A stretch of 64,000 nucleotides of DNA from Avrilella dinanensis (GCF_002807015.1 NZ_NIPO01000001.1:1-64000); one strand, 5' to 3'. Positions 15,038-24,569 are shown, counted from the stretch's first letter. Translations and numbers: made by a program. Notes: generated by a model not told the origin, from the sequence alone.

Positions 15038-17965
15038 ATGAAAAAATATTTGATATTATTCTCCCTGCTGATAACCGCAACCTTGATGAATGCCCAATCT
15101 CAAACAGAATGGGTTAACCAGCAATACGAAGCAATGACGCTGGACGAAAAAATCGGGCAGTTGTTTATGGTTGCCGCTTATTCCAACAAAAATGAAAAGC
15201 ATATTCAGGAGTTGGAGCAATTAGTAGAGCAGCAGAAAATCGGTGGTGTAATATTTTTTCAGGGCGGTCCGCACCGGCAAGCGGAAATAACCAATCGTTT
15301 GCAAGCAAAATCTCACATTCCGTTATTTGTCGGCATTGATGCTGAATGGGGGCTGAGTATGCGGCTCGATTCTACCCACACCTATCCGTTTAATATGACC
15401 TTGGGTGCCATTCAGGATTACAAACTAATTCATCAAGTGGGCGAACAAATAGGCGAACAGGCAAATCGTATGCACATTAATTTTATATTTGGTCCGGTAG
15501 TGGATATCAACACCAACCCAAAAAATCCGATTATCGGCGTGCGTTCGTATAGCGAAGATAAAGAACAAGTGGCGATGCACGCTATTGCGTTCAAAAACGG
15601 TTTGCAGCAAAAAGGCGTACTGGCAACAGCCAAGCATTTCCCCGGACATGGCGATACCTCTGCCGATTCGCATCACACCCTACCCTATCTCAGTTTTTCA
15701 CGTGAACGATTAAACGAGATGGAACTTTATCCCTATCGAGAATTGATTAAATCGGGCTTATCAAGTGTGATGGTCGCTCATTTGGAAGTGAAAGCCCTTG
15801 AACCAAAAAAAGGGTTACCTACTTCCCTTTCCTACAAAACAATCACAGAATTACTTCGCAACGAACTGAATTTCGACGGATTAATTTTTACCGATGCCTT
15901 AAATATGAAAGGCGTAACACAATACAAATCACCGGGCGAAGCGGATTTGAAGGCATTCAAAGCTGGTAATGACATATTGCTTTTTTCTGAAAATGTATCA
16001 TTGGCGATTCAAAAAATCAAAGAAGAAGTTGAATCCGGAGCTATTTCCGAACAACGATTGGAAGAATCTGTAAAAAGAATTTTAAATTATAAATACCCGA
16101 TTGCTGCTCAAAACTCAACAGCCATCAATCTGAAAAACCTGAATCAGGATTTAAATAAACAAACCTATGAAGATTTAAACAAAACGCTGTTCCAGTCAGC
16201 ATTGAGTTGGGGCAAAAAACCATCTTCATTTTTAAACGAATCAGAGAAAATCGCCTATGTGAAATTGGGCGATGACGTGAATACTAATTTTGTATATGCT
16301 TTGGAACAACGGGCAAATGTTACCTCATTTTACCTGTCAAGCATAGATAATCCGCAACAGCTTAAAGAATATGACAAAATAGTTTTAGGATTTCATAAGG
16401 CTGATAATGCCTGGAAAAATCATGATTTCACAGCCAACGAATTAAAGTTTATTCAGCAAATTGCTATAGTCAAACCAACCACTTTGGTTGCGTTTACCAA
16501 ACCTTATTCCCTGCTTTCGATTGATAATTTTTCTCATCTTGACGGAGTTTTATTAGCTTACCAAAACAACAAATATGCCCACGAAGCAGCTGCCGAAATC
16601 TTGTTCGGAGAAATCGAAGCCAAAGGAAAAATTCCGGTAACCATTCCGAAACTGGCAGCATGGAGCAACGATAAAACCGAAATAAAAAAACAGACAAAAA
16701 AAAAGGATAAAGACGAACCTTACATTGCAGAATTACACGATTTATCGCCCAAAAAGCTACAAAACCTGTCTTATTCTACCCCAGAAAAAGAAGGTTTGAA
16801 CAGAGTAAAACTTCAGGAAATAGACCAGGTTGCCCAACGAGCGGTCGATTACGGCTACACGCCGGGTTGCCAGGTTTTGGTTGCCCGAAACGGAAAAATT
16901 GTGTATCAGAAAGCTTTTGGCGAACAAACCGACGATTATCCGTCTATCGACATAACCAACGAAACGATTTATGACTTGGCGAGCCTGACTAAAATCCTGA
17001 GTACATTACCGATGGTTATGAAAATGTATAACGACGGCGTACTGAAATTTGACCAGACTTTGGGGCAATGGCTTCCGGAATTTAAAAACACTGACAAAGC
17101 TAATATTACAATTAAGCAAATGCTGTTGCACGAATCTGGTTTGGCGGCATGGATTCCGTTTTACAAACATACTTTAGTTGACGGACAACCCGACGAAAAA
17201 CTGTACCATTCGCAATACAGCCCGGATTTTCCGGTACAAGTGGCGGAGCATTTATATTTGAGTAAAAATTACCGCAAAGAAATGATGAAACAAATCGTAG
17301 AATCCTCACTTGGTACCAAGAAATACAGATATAGTGACTTGAATTTTATTTTGCTTAAAGAAATAGTAGAAAAGCATTATCGCAAACCCATCAATCAATT
17401 GGTTGAACAATATTTTTATGAACCGATAGGTACACGACTAACATTCAATCCGTTGCGTAAAGCCGATATACATTATATTGCTCCTTCCGAAAAAGACAAT
17501 TATTTCCGACATACCGAAGTACACGGTTATGTACACGATATGGGAGCCGCTATGATGGGCGGAGTTGCCGGACACGCCGGATTATTCGGAAATGCTGAGG
17601 ACGTTTTTAAAATGATGCAGTTTTATCTGGACGGAGGAAAAGCTAATGGCAAACAAATACTTTCTGCAAAAACTTTACAGGATTTCAACCATTGTTATTC
17701 CTGCCAAAAAGGGAGCCGGCGTGGTGCAGGTTTTGATAAACCTCAGCTACCGGGCGACAAAGGACCGACTTGCGGGTGTGCATCGCCGAAAAGTTTCGGA
17801 CACACCGGTTTTACCGGAACCATTGCCTGGGCAGACCCCGATTATGATTTGGTATATATTTTCTTGTCCAATCGCACCTACCCTCATGCTGATGAAAACA
17901 GACTTTCAAAAGCTGGAACCCGTGAAGATATTCAACAGATTATTTATGATGCCCTTCAAGATTAA
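15038..17965 (+). CDS. Glycoside hydrolase family 3 fused to a serine hydrolase (class C beta-lactamase fold)
   Basis: 975 residues from the ATG at 15038. The frame is open further upstream, but only this start gives a clean signal peptide (MKKYLILFSLLITATLMNAQ), and the promoter overlaps the upstream alternative. Residues ~25-370 form a GH3 domain of the NagZ type with KHFPGHGDTSADSH at ~199-212 and the nucleophile region FTDALNM (Asp286). After a C-terminal GH3 layer, residues ~590-975 are a beta-lactamase-like domain with Ser649-x-x-Lys652 (SLTK), RYSDLNF and GHTGFTG. A periplasmic role in peptidoglycan recycling or remodelling fits both halves. This fusion is known in Bacteroidota. Confidence 0.9.
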   Translation: MKKYLILFSLLITATLMNAQSQTEWVNQQYEAMTLDEKIGQLFMVAAYSNKNEKHIQELEQLVEQQKIGGVIFFQGGPHRQAEITNRLQAKSHIPLFVGIDAEWGLSMRLDSTHTYPFNMTLGAIQDYKLIHQVGEQIGEQANRMHINFIFGPVVDINTNPKNPIIGVRSYSEDKEQVAMHAIAFKNGLQQKGVLATAKHFPGHGDTSADSHHTLPYLSFSRERLNEMELYPYRELIKSGLSSVMVAHLEVKALEPKKGLPTSLSYKTITELLRNELNFDGLIFTDALNMKGVTQYKSPGEADLKAFKAGNDILLFSENVSLAIQKIKEEVESGAISEQRLEESVKRILNYKYPIAAQNSTAINLKNLNQDLNKQTYEDLNKTLFQSALSWGKKPSSFLNESEKIAYVKLGDDVNTNFVYALEQRANVTSFYLSSIDNPQQLKEYDKIVLGFHKADNAWKNHDFTANELKFIQQIAIVKPTTLVAFTKPYSLLSIDNFSHLDGVLLAYQNNKYAHEAAAEILFGEIEAKGKIPVTIPKLAAWSNDKTEIKKQTKKKDKDEPYIAELHDLSPKKLQNLSYSTPEKEGLNRVKLQEIDQVAQRAVDYGYTPGCQVLVARNGKIVYQKAFGEQTDDYPSIDITNETIYDLASLTKILSTLPMVMKMYNDGVLKFDQTLGQWLPEFKNTDKANITIKQMLLHESGLAAWIPFYKHTLVDGQPDEKLYHSQYSPDFPVQVAEHLYLSKNYRKEMMKQIVESSLGTKKYRYSDLNFILLKEIVEKHYRKPINQLVEQYFYEPIGTRLTFNPLRKADIHYIAPSEKDNYFRHTEVHGYVHDMGAAMMGGVAGHAGLFGNAEDVFKMMQFYLDGGKANGKQILSAKTLQDFNHCYSCQKGSRRGAGFDKPQLPGDKGPTCGCASPKSFGHTGFTGTIAWADPDYDLVYIFLSNRTYPHADENRLSKAGTREDIQQIIYDALQD

Positions 17966-18188
17966 TATATCTTTTTAGAGGTAATCAGATAATTACATAT
18001 TTTTAGACTTTGTAAAAGCCTTTAAACACAACGGTTGTCATTGACTGCGTCGAATCTTCGATTTCCGCAGGACTCGAGCTTGCGAACAGAACGAAGTTAA
18101 TTTCTTATCAGTATCTGTAAAGATGCTTAAGCATGAACACGACGTTGAGTTCAAAACACCATTGATTTACAATCTTATCTTTATCATA

Positions 18189-18223
18189 AAAAATAGCGGT
18201 TTAGGATATAAACCGCTATTTTT
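18189..18223. terminator. Strong terminator downstream of the GH3 fusion gene
   Basis: A perfect 15-bp stem (AAAAATAGCGGTTTA and its complement) with loop GGATA, flanked by A and T tracts so that it can act in both directions. The right arm ends in TATTTTTG (18217-18224), a good -7 box 20 bases before the bshA start. Confidence 0.85.
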
Positions 18224-18244
18224 GTACAAACAATTTCTAACAAA

Positions 18245-19378
18245 ATGAAAATAGCTATTGTATGTTATCCAACATTTGGTGGTAGCGGCGTGGTTGCTAC
18301 CGAGCTTGGACTATCATTAGCACAACGTGGTCATGAAGTGCATTTTATTACTTACAGACAACCGGTGCGTTTGGCTTTACTGAACCCGAATGTGTTTTTT
18401 CACGAAGTGAATGTTCCCGATTATCCGCTGTTTCATTATCAGCCTTATGAGTTGGCTCTGGCTAGTAAAATCGTAGATTCGGTCAAGAAATACAACATTG
18501 ATATTTTGCATGTGCATTATGCCATTCCGCATGCGTTTGCCGGTTATATGGCGAAGAAAATGTTGGAAGAATCTGGTATAAAACTACCTATGGTAACTAC
18601 TCTGCATGGTACAGATATTACTTTGGTGGGTAATCTGCCAAATTACAAAACCGCAGTCACATTTAGTATCAATCAATCTGATGTGGTAACGGCAGTTTCG
18701 GACGATTTGAAAAAATCCACCTACGATTTGTTTGATGTAAACAAAGACATTAAAGTAATTCCGAATTTCATTGAAGAAAAAATGAATGATTTTGCTTATG
18801 TGCATTGCCAGCGACAGCAACTGGCTGAGCCGAATGAGCGGATAATTACCCACGTGAGCAATTTCAGAAAAGTAAAAAGAATCAATGATGTTGTAGAAAC
18901 TTTTTACCGCGTTCAGCAAAAAATGCCTGCAAAACTGATGATGGTCGGCGATGGTCCGGAACGTACTCCGGCTGAAGAACTGGTCAAATCGTTAGGTATA
19001 AGAGATAAGGTAATATTTTTCGGAAACAGCAACGAAGTGGATAGTATTCTGAAATATTCAGATTTGTTTATGCTTCCGTCCGAAACGGAAAGTTTTGGTT
19101 TGGCTGCTTTGGAGGCGATGGCGTGCGGCGTTCCGGTTATTTCTACCAATGCCGGAGGTTTGCCTGAAGTAAACGTACAGGGCGTAACCGGGTTTATGAG
19201 TGACATCGGCAATGTGGACGACATGGCTCGTAATGCGATACATATCCTGAAAGATGAAAAAACACTCAATCAATTTAAATCCAACGCTTTAAATCATTCC
19301 AAGACATTTAGCGTAGATAATATCGTCCCGATATATGAAAAAATTTACCAGGAGGCTTTGTCTGTGATTAGTTTATAA
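18245..19378 (+). CDS. bshA: N-acetyl-alpha-D-glucosaminyl L-malate synthase BshA
   Basis: A 377-residue GT4 glycosyltransferase that makes the first intermediate of bacillithiol from UDP-GlcNAc and L-malate in the cytoplasm. The N-terminal CYPTFGGSGVVATELG motif and LHVHYAIPHAFAG are specific to BshA. The nucleotide-sugar site is SETESFGLAALEAMACGVPVI near residues 280-300. Length and start match the family. The bshB and bshC genes are not in the window. It is monocistronic, bounded by the terminators at 18189-18223 and 19410-19436. Confidence 0.95.
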   Translation: MKIAIVCYPTFGGSGVVATELGLSLAQRGHEVHFITYRQPVRLALLNPNVFFHEVNVPDYPLFHYQPYELALASKIVDSVKKYNIDILHVHYAIPHAFAGYMAKKMLEESGIKLPMVTTLHGTDITLVGNLPNYKTAVTFSINQSDVVTAVSDDLKKSTYDLFDVNKDIKVIPNFIEEKMNDFAYVHCQRQQLAEPNERIITHVSNFRKVKRINDVVETFYRVQQKMPAKLMMVGDGPERTPAEELVKSLGIRDKVIFFGNSNEVDSILKYSDLFMLPSETESFGLAALEAMACGVPVISTNAGGLPEVNVQGVTGFMSDIGNVDDMARNAIHILKDEKTLNQFKSNALNHSKTFSVDNIVPIYEKIYQEALSVISL

Positions 19379-19409
19379 GGCACTTCCTACGTCAGTGTGA
19401 CAATAAACA

Positions 19410-19436
19410 AAAACCACCTCTTCACAAGGTGGTTTT
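19410..19436. terminator. Terminator of bshA
   Basis: A 10-bp perfect stem AAAACCACCT / AGGTGGTTTT with a 7-base loop, 31 bases after the stop codon. Confidence 0.75.
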
Positions 19437-19539
19437 CTGCGTAAACAAGTAATATTCAAATTAATTCAAAAACTTTACAGTAGTAATTGCATTACTTTCT
19501 GGACTAAAAAACATACAAATGGAATCATAATCTATATTT

Positions 19540-21075
19540 TTAAAGGTTATCATCATGTTCTGGTAGGCAACTCACACATTTGAGTATCCCGTTTTCAAAC
19601 TGATAATACTGAATTCCATCTTCAATATCATCATTGTTTATGTAATTTTCATACTTTTCATTGAGTCGGATAGTTTTACCTTTTGGTAAGTAAAGATAAA
19701 CAGTTACCTGATTATCAATACGCCAAGACGAGTCTGTCGCCAGCAAGGCATCTGACAATAAAATTCGGTTATCTTCCGTATTATACTGATAAGGTAAAAC
19801 TTTAGGTGTATGAATAGTTTCTACATAACTATTGTTTTTGCTGATAGATACTCTCGTTTTTTTATCATAAAATGTTTTGGACTTTACTTCCATATAGGTC
19901 GTATCAAAAGGTGTCGATAATATTTCCAGATTCACACGGCGATATTCTTTATAAAAATTACCGTTTGTAATCGAATCATTAACCGAATACATTCTGCTGT
20001 CTCGTACGAAATCTATCAACAATGTGTCCTTTTCTGTCTGAATTATCTCTTTAGAAATTTCTGTTTTGTAACTGTTGAAATGGTCTTGAAAGAATTTCTT
20101 TTTCTGCATGCCTAAATCGATACCGACAATGGAAAAATACACTAAACTAATTCCCCACAGAATCCCAATACCAATCAATGATAAACCTAAATATCTTATG
20201 TTAGAATATAGCAATGATAATCCAAAAAGAAGTATGGCGATACAAGGAAGGAATATCAATCCGAAAAATGCAGACAATACTGCCCATTTTGGATATCCTA
20301 AGGATACGAAATCTATAATATTCTCACCAAAAATATTAGAATTAGACCCCATACTGATGGCAAAAGTAGCAATTACAGCTCCTATCATTCCGAGAATTCC
20401 CAACACAAGCAAAAAGATTCCAAATGTTTTTTGAATAGCATTGACCAAGCGTTTGGAATTGTTATCGACTCTGTCATAATACTCTTTTTTATTTTGTGCA
20501 TATTTCAGATTTCTTTTTTCGATACTATCTATAGTCACGGGTTCGCCATACATTTCCAATATCTCGGAAGTAGTGCGTGCTTTCGGAACGATAATCCATA
20601 AAACAATATACACAATAGCACTTGCCCCGTAAGCGAAAAGCAACAGAATAAACAGCAAGCGAAGCCAAACCACGTCAATGTTCAGATAACGTCCTAAACC
20701 GGACAACACCCCTCCCAATAACCGGCGTTCGCCGTCACGATACAGTTTCTTATTCCTGCGGGAATAATTCTCACCACTGTAATAGGTTTCTTTATGATTA
20801 TTGTCTTCTTCCTCTCCCAACATATAATCTTCAGGCTGACCTAATAAATCAATTACCTGATTAACATCTTTCATTCCAATGACTTCTTTTTGATTATTCA
20901 CATTTCCTGCGAATATCTCGGCAATTCTAGCTTCGATATCTGCCATAATTTCTTCTCTACCCTCATCGTTCAAAGAATTTCTAACAGACTCCAGATAATC
21001 ATTAAGTCTTTGGTAGGCGTCTTCATCAATGTGAAAAGACAATCCGGCTATATTAATGGTCAATGTTTTGTTCAT
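19540..21075 (-). CDS. PspC domain membrane protein
   Basis: 511 residues. The N-terminal ~85 residues are a soluble helical domain of the kind fused to PspC in Bacteroidota (MADIEARIAEIF, VIGMKDVNQVIDLLGQPEDYM). A PspC domain follows (~107-170: KLYRDGERRLLGGVLSGLGRYL, then a membrane segment), then four or five more membrane segments (~215-320) and a C-terminal beta-rich extracytoplasmic part with two cysteines near the end. PspC proteins respond to envelope stress. Its ATG overlaps the stop of the padR gene (ATGA), so the two are translationally coupled. Confidence 0.88.
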   Translation of the reverse strand: MNKTLTINIAGLSFHIDEDAYQRLNDYLESVRNSLNDEGREEIMADIEARIAEIFAGNVNNQKEVIGMKDVNQVIDLLGQPEDYMLGEEEDNNHKETYYSGENYSRRNKKLYRDGERRLLGGVLSGLGRYLNIDVVWLRLLFILLLFAYGASAIVYIVLWIIVPKARTTSEILEMYGEPVTIDSIEKRNLKYAQNKKEYYDRVDNNSKRLVNAIQKTFGIFLLVLGILGMIGAVIATFAISMGSNSNIFGENIIDFVSLGYPKWAVLSAFFGLIFLPCIAILLFGLSLLYSNIRYLGLSLIGIGILWGISLVYFSIVGIDLGMQKKKFFQDHFNSYKTEISKEIIQTEKDTLLIDFVRDSRMYSVNDSITNGNFYKEYRRVNLEILSTPFDTTYMEVKSKTFYDKKTRVSISKNNSYVETIHTPKVLPYQYNTEDNRILLSDALLATDSSWRIDNQVTVYLYLPKGKTIRLNEKYENYINNDDIEDGIQYYQFENGILKCVSCLPEHDDNL

Positions 21076-21407
21076 GATTTCGTTTTTTCTGTGATTTGTT
21101 TAACTGCTTCTGATAATTCCTGCCATGTCAGGGCTAATTCTTCTAAAAATACTCCTCCCTTTTCTGTGAGTTTATAGTATTTCCGTGGTGGTCCTGCGTT
21201 AGATTCTTCCCAACGATAGCTCAAAAATTCGCCGTTTTTCAACCGATTCAGCAAAGGATAAACTGTTCCTTCCACCACCAGCAATTTCGCACCTTTGAGC
21301 TCCTCCAGTATTTCGGAAGTATAGTAATCTTTCTCTTTGAGCAAAGAAAGAATACAAAATTCCAAAATGCCTTTCCGCATTTGTGCTTTTGTGTTTTCAA
21401 TATTCAT
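21072..21407 (-). CDS. PadR family transcriptional regulator
   Basis: 111 residues, a compact winged-helix PadR repressor: MRKGILEFCILSLLKEKDYYTSEILEEL, then the wing VEGTVYPLLNRLKNGEFLSYRWEES..GPPRKYYKLTEKG. PadR proteins are usually repressors released by small molecules or envelope signals. It is the first gene of the operon with the PspC protein. An inverted repeat overlapping its promoter suggests autoregulation. Confidence 0.93.
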   Translation of the reverse strand: MNIENTKAQMRKGILEFCILSLLKEKDYYTSEILEELKGAKLLVVEGTVYPLLNRLKNGEFLSYRWEESNAGPPRKYYKLTEKGGVFLEELALTWQELSEAVKQITEKTKS

Positions 21408-21438
21408 AGAACTTGGCTTTGATTAGTTATTTACACTG

Positions 21439-21476
21439 CAAAGATATATATTATATTTTGTACTATGCAATACAAA
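21439..21476 (-). promoter_or_regulatory. Promoter and candidate PadR operator
   Basis: The minus strand carries TATCTTTG (21446-21439) as the -7 box, with TTG 21 bases upstream. TTTGTA and TACAAA form an inverted repeat at 21457-21462 and 21471-21476 with an 8-base spacer, straddling the -33 region. PadR operators commonly have a TGTA-n-TACA-like core. Confidence 0.55.
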
Positions 21477-21565
21477 GTAGTTTATTTTAACAATAAATTA
21501 ACTTTACTAAAAATTTGCAATCTTAAAATATTATTCCTAATTTTAGAATCCAATTAAGAACACTG

Positions 21566-22018
21566 ATGAAAATAAGCCCGAAAAAGTTAAACAGCTATTT
21601 GTTTTTCAAGTTGCCGTCCGCCTTTTGGTGCGGTGTTCGGGTTTTATCAATAAGCGAGAGAGCCTGTTGTGTAACCGTCAGGCACCGATGGATTAATCAA
21701 AATCCGTTTCGTTCGATGTATTTTGCCGTACAAGCAATGGCAGCAGAATTAAGTACCGGAGCGTTGGTAATGACTGCCATTCAGGAAAGCGGTCGGAAGA
21801 TTTCGATGCTTGTGGCAAAAAATAACGCAGAGTTTACTAAAAAAGCTACTGGAAAAATTACATTTGTCTGTGAAGACGGAAATAAAATCCGGGAAGCCGT
21901 TAACCAAGCCATAGGAACCGGGGAAGGACAGAAATTCTGGGCACAATCTATTGGAAAAGATGAAAAAGGAAATCAGGTAGCCGTTTTTAATTTTGAATGG
22001 ACCATTAAACTTAAATGA
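21566..22018 (+). CDS. DUF4442 domain protein (hotdog fold)
   Basis: A 150-residue protein with hotdog/thioesterase-like features: NPFRSMYFAVQAMAAELSTGAL (helix with the turn), followed by beta strands GKITFVCEDG and VAVFNFEWTIKLK. DUF4442 proteins resemble PaaI/YiiD acyl-CoA thioesterases, but their substrates are unknown. The stop overlaps or abuts the start of the next gene, so the two are probably one operon. Confidence 0.75.
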   Translation: MKISPKKLNSYLFFKLPSAFWCGVRVLSISERACCVTVRHRWINQNPFRSMYFAVQAMAAELSTGALVMTAIQESGRKISMLVAKNNAEFTKKATGKITFVCEDGNKIREAVNQAIGTGEGQKFWAQSIGKDEKGNQVAVFNFEWTIKLK

Positions 22019-22020
22019 TT

Positions 22021-22932
22021 ATGAAAATATTAATTGCCGGAGCCACCGGATTAATCGGTACGAAATTAACACAACACTTGCTTGATAAAGGGCATGAGGT
22101 TAACTACCTGACGACAAGTAAAACAAAAGTAAAAAACGATGGAAAATTAAGCGGTTTCTTTTGGGACCCGTATAATAAGGAAATAGACAATGAGGCTTTC
22201 GACGGAGTAGATATTATTATTAACCTTGCCGGAAAATCAATCAATTCATCATGGAACAAAGAAGGTAGAAAAGACATTTTCAGAAGCCGTATGAAACCTT
22301 CTGACGCTTTATATAATTACCTGAAAGACAATCCGCATCAGGTAAAACAAATCATTAGTGCATCTGCCATTGCCATATACCGTTCAAACAAAAACAGATA
22401 TTATAAAGAAGATACGCAAATATTAAGCAACAGCTTTTTAGGGCGGGTTTGCACAACATGGGAATTGTATAACAACCAATTCGAATCCATCGGAATACCA
22501 ACAACCGTGTTACGATTAGGATTGGTGTGCAACAAAGGACAAGGTGTACTGAAACCATTCGTCACAATGTGCAAATATTTCTTTGCCGGAAGTTTGGGTT
22601 CAGGTAGTCAATGGTACTCGTGGATACACATTGATGATGTCGTACGAATGATTGATTTTTGTATCGAAAACAGCCTAACCGGTACCTACAATGCCGTTGC
22701 CCCGACACCAATCAAACAACGTCAGTTTATCCGAAAAATCGCTAAAAAACTTAAACGCCCAATCACAAGACCACCTATTCCTTCTTTTCTATTGATACTC
22801 GCTATGGGAGGAAAATACAAACTCATTACCGATAGTCAGAAAGTATGTGCAGACAAAATTATTTCCAAAGGTTTTGAATTCAAATACCCTGATTTTGATA
22901 GTGCAATTAATGATTTGTATGGGAAAAAGTAA
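22021..22932 (+). CDS. TIGR01777 family NAD(P)-dependent epimerase/oxidoreductase
   Basis: About 303 residues. Rossmann motif GATGLIGTKL at the N-terminus, SASAIAIY and TTVLRLGLV typical of extended short-chain dehydrogenases, WIHIDDVVRMI, and a C-terminal DUF1731-like tail (RPPIPSFLLILAMGGKYKLITDSQKVCADKI). The usual Tyr-x-x-x-Lys appears degenerate (IAIYRSNKNRYYKE). A start at 22015, overlapping the previous stop, would add Met-Ile; the second Met gives the family-typical MKILIAGATG. Confidence 0.88.
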   Translation: MKILIAGATGLIGTKLTQHLLDKGHEVNYLTTSKTKVKNDGKLSGFFWDPYNKEIDNEAFDGVDIIINLAGKSINSSWNKEGRKDIFRSRMKPSDALYNYLKDNPHQVKQIISASAIAIYRSNKNRYYKEDTQILSNSFLGRVCTTWELYNNQFESIGIPTTVLRLGLVCNKGQGVLKPFVTMCKYFFAGSLGSGSQWYSWIHIDDVVRMIDFCIENSLTGTYNAVAPTPIKQRQFIRKIAKKLKRPITRPPIPSFLLILAMGGKYKLITDSQKVCADKIISKGFEFKYPDFDSAINDLYGKK

Positions 22933-22945
22933 TGCGTAGAGTTTT

Positions 22946-23482
22946 CTAAAGATGTGGTTTTAGAAAAGTTTTTAAGATATCCCGGAAAGTTTTTGGGGTA
23001 TAAATAACCTGCTGAATGATATCCGTTTTTAATTCCTGACTAAGAATTAATTGCGGATAATATTTTATCCAGTCCGGTGCGTCGAGGTCTTTGATTTTCT
23101 TTAGTGCTATCCGGATTTCTTTGGCTGTTCTCAATACAGCTTTTCCATCATATTGCGGCGATAAGTAATGGTTATAGTCATAACCGTTTACTGATTTCTG
23201 AATATAAAAAACAGCCTCGTTTTCACTGTTCGGGTAAAAGGAATCCCAAGATGCATAACCGATATGCTGATTTTGCATCTTGTTATTCCCAGCCAATTTC
23301 CATCGACAGTTTCCTACCCTACCCCAATGGTTTGATTTTCGAAAAATTCCTTCTGAAGTGAAGTAATAAGTACTGCCTTTTCGGCTGATATAGTGAAACT
23401 GATCAAATTCCTTTTCTACCACATCAAAAACGCAAAAAGTGTTTCTGTGAAAATTATTCCGATGGTATTCAGGTTTACACAT
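22946..23482 (-). CDS. Conserved hypothetical protein downstream of ychF
   Basis: 178 residues from the ATG at 23482 (MCKPEYHRNN...), which overlaps the ychF stop by 8 bases. An ATG 24 bases further upstream is less likely. It is rich in Trp, Tyr and His, with motifs HWGRVGNCRWKL and GYASWDSFYPNSENEAVFYIQK, no signal peptide and no membrane segment. I do not recognise the family. The overlap implies coupling to ychF translation. Confidence 0.7.
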   Translation of the reverse strand: MCKPEYHRNNFHRNTFCVFDVVEKEFDQFHYISRKGSTYYFTSEGIFRKSNHWGRVGNCRWKLAGNNKMQNQHIGYASWDSFYPNSENEAVFYIQKSVNGYDYNHYLSPQYDGKAVLRTAKEIRIALKKIKDLDAPDWIKYYPQLILSQELKTDIIQQVIYTPKTFRDILKTFLKPHL

Positions 23483-24569
23483 TAAATCTGAAGTGCATAA
23501 TATCACCGTCTTTCACGACATATTCCTTCCCTTCTACCCTGAGTTTTCCGGCTTCTTTTACTTTTGCTTCCGAGCCAAATGCCACAAAATCGGCATACGC
23601 CATTACTTCGGCACGGATAAATCCTTTTTCAAAATCAGTATGAATCACGCCGGCCGCCTGTGGTGCAGTATCGCCAACATTAATCGTCCATGCCCGAACT
23701 TCTTTTACACCAGCGGTAAAATAAGTTTGTAAATTCAGTAGTTTGTAAGCCGAACGAATCAGTTTGGAAACTCCCGGCTCGTCCAAGCCCATATCTTCGA
23801 GAAACATCTGGCGTTCTTCGTAAGATTCCAGCTCAGTAATATCTGCTTCTGTGGCAACGGCAAGCACCAAAACCTCAGCGTTTTCGTCCTTGACCAACTC
23901 TTTAACCTGTTCTACATATTGATTACCTCCGGCTGCCGAATTTTCATCTACATTGCACACATACAACACCGGTTTGTTGGTAATCAACTGAAAATTATCC
24001 ATCAGTTCCTGCTCGTCTTCATTTGCCGGTTGTACGACTCTTGCTGATTTTCCTTCGAGCAAAATCCCTCTGATTCTTTCCAGCAAATCAGCTTCTGTCT
24101 GTGCTTCTTTATTACCTGTTTTGGCTGCTTTTTTTACTTTTTCTAATCTTTTTTCAACAGTTTCGAGGTCTTTTAACTGCAATTCTATATCAATAGTTTC
24201 TTTATCTCTGACCGGATTCACGTTTCCGTCAACGTGAACAATATTATCGTTATCAAAGCATCTCAACACATGGATAATGGCATTACACTCTCTGATGTTA
24301 CCCAAAAACTGATTTCCCAAACCTTCGCCTTTGCTGGCTCCTTTGACCAAACCGGCGATATCGACAATCTCTACTGTTGCCGGTAAAACTCTTTCGGGTT
24401 GCACCAATTCTTCCAATTTTTCCAATCGCGGATCGGGTACATTAACCACCCCGATATTAGGCTCGATAGTACAAAACGGAAAGTTTGCACTCTGGGCTTT
24501 AGCGTTTGACAAACAGTTAAATAATGTTGATTTTCCTACATTGGGTAGTCCTACAATTCCTGCTTTCAT
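23475..24569 (-). CDS. ychF: Redox-regulated ribosome-binding ATPase YchF
   Basis: 364 residues, the standard length. P-loop GLPNVGKSTLFN at residues ~7-18, switch DIAGLVKGASKGEGLGNQFL, N-[KT]-P-x-x-Y-[VL]-x-N region (NKPVLYVCNVDE) and a C-terminal TGS domain ending in the conserved GKEYVVKDGDIMHFRFNV. YchF/OLA1 is an Obg-related protein that prefers ATP, binds the ribosome and modulates stress responses. A -7 box (TATATTTG on the minus strand, 24592-24599) lies just upstream. Confidence 0.96.
   Translation of the reverse strand: MKAGIVGLPNVGKSTLFNCLSNAKAQSANFPFCTIEPNIGVVNVPDPRLEKLEELVQPERVLPATVEIVDIAGLVKGASKGEGLGNQFLGNIRECNAIIHVLRCFDNDNIVHVDGNVNPVRDKETIDIELQLKDLETVEKRLEKVKKAAKTGNKEAQTEADLLERIRGILLEGKSARVVQPANEDEQELMDNFQLITNKPVLYVCNVDENSAAGGNQYVEQVKELVKDENAEVLVLAVATEADITELESYEERQMFLEDMGLDEPGVSKLIRSAYKLLNLQTYFTAGVKEVRAWTINVGDTAPQAAGVIHTDFEKGFIRAEVMAYADFVAFGSEAKVKEAGKLRVEGKEYVVKDGDIMHFRFNV

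Noticed and set aside
21659-21675. Possible further MITE end (AGAGCCTGTTG)
   Set aside because: Only about 11 bases match, it lies inside the DUF4442 coding sequence, and no partner end or interior sequence follows.
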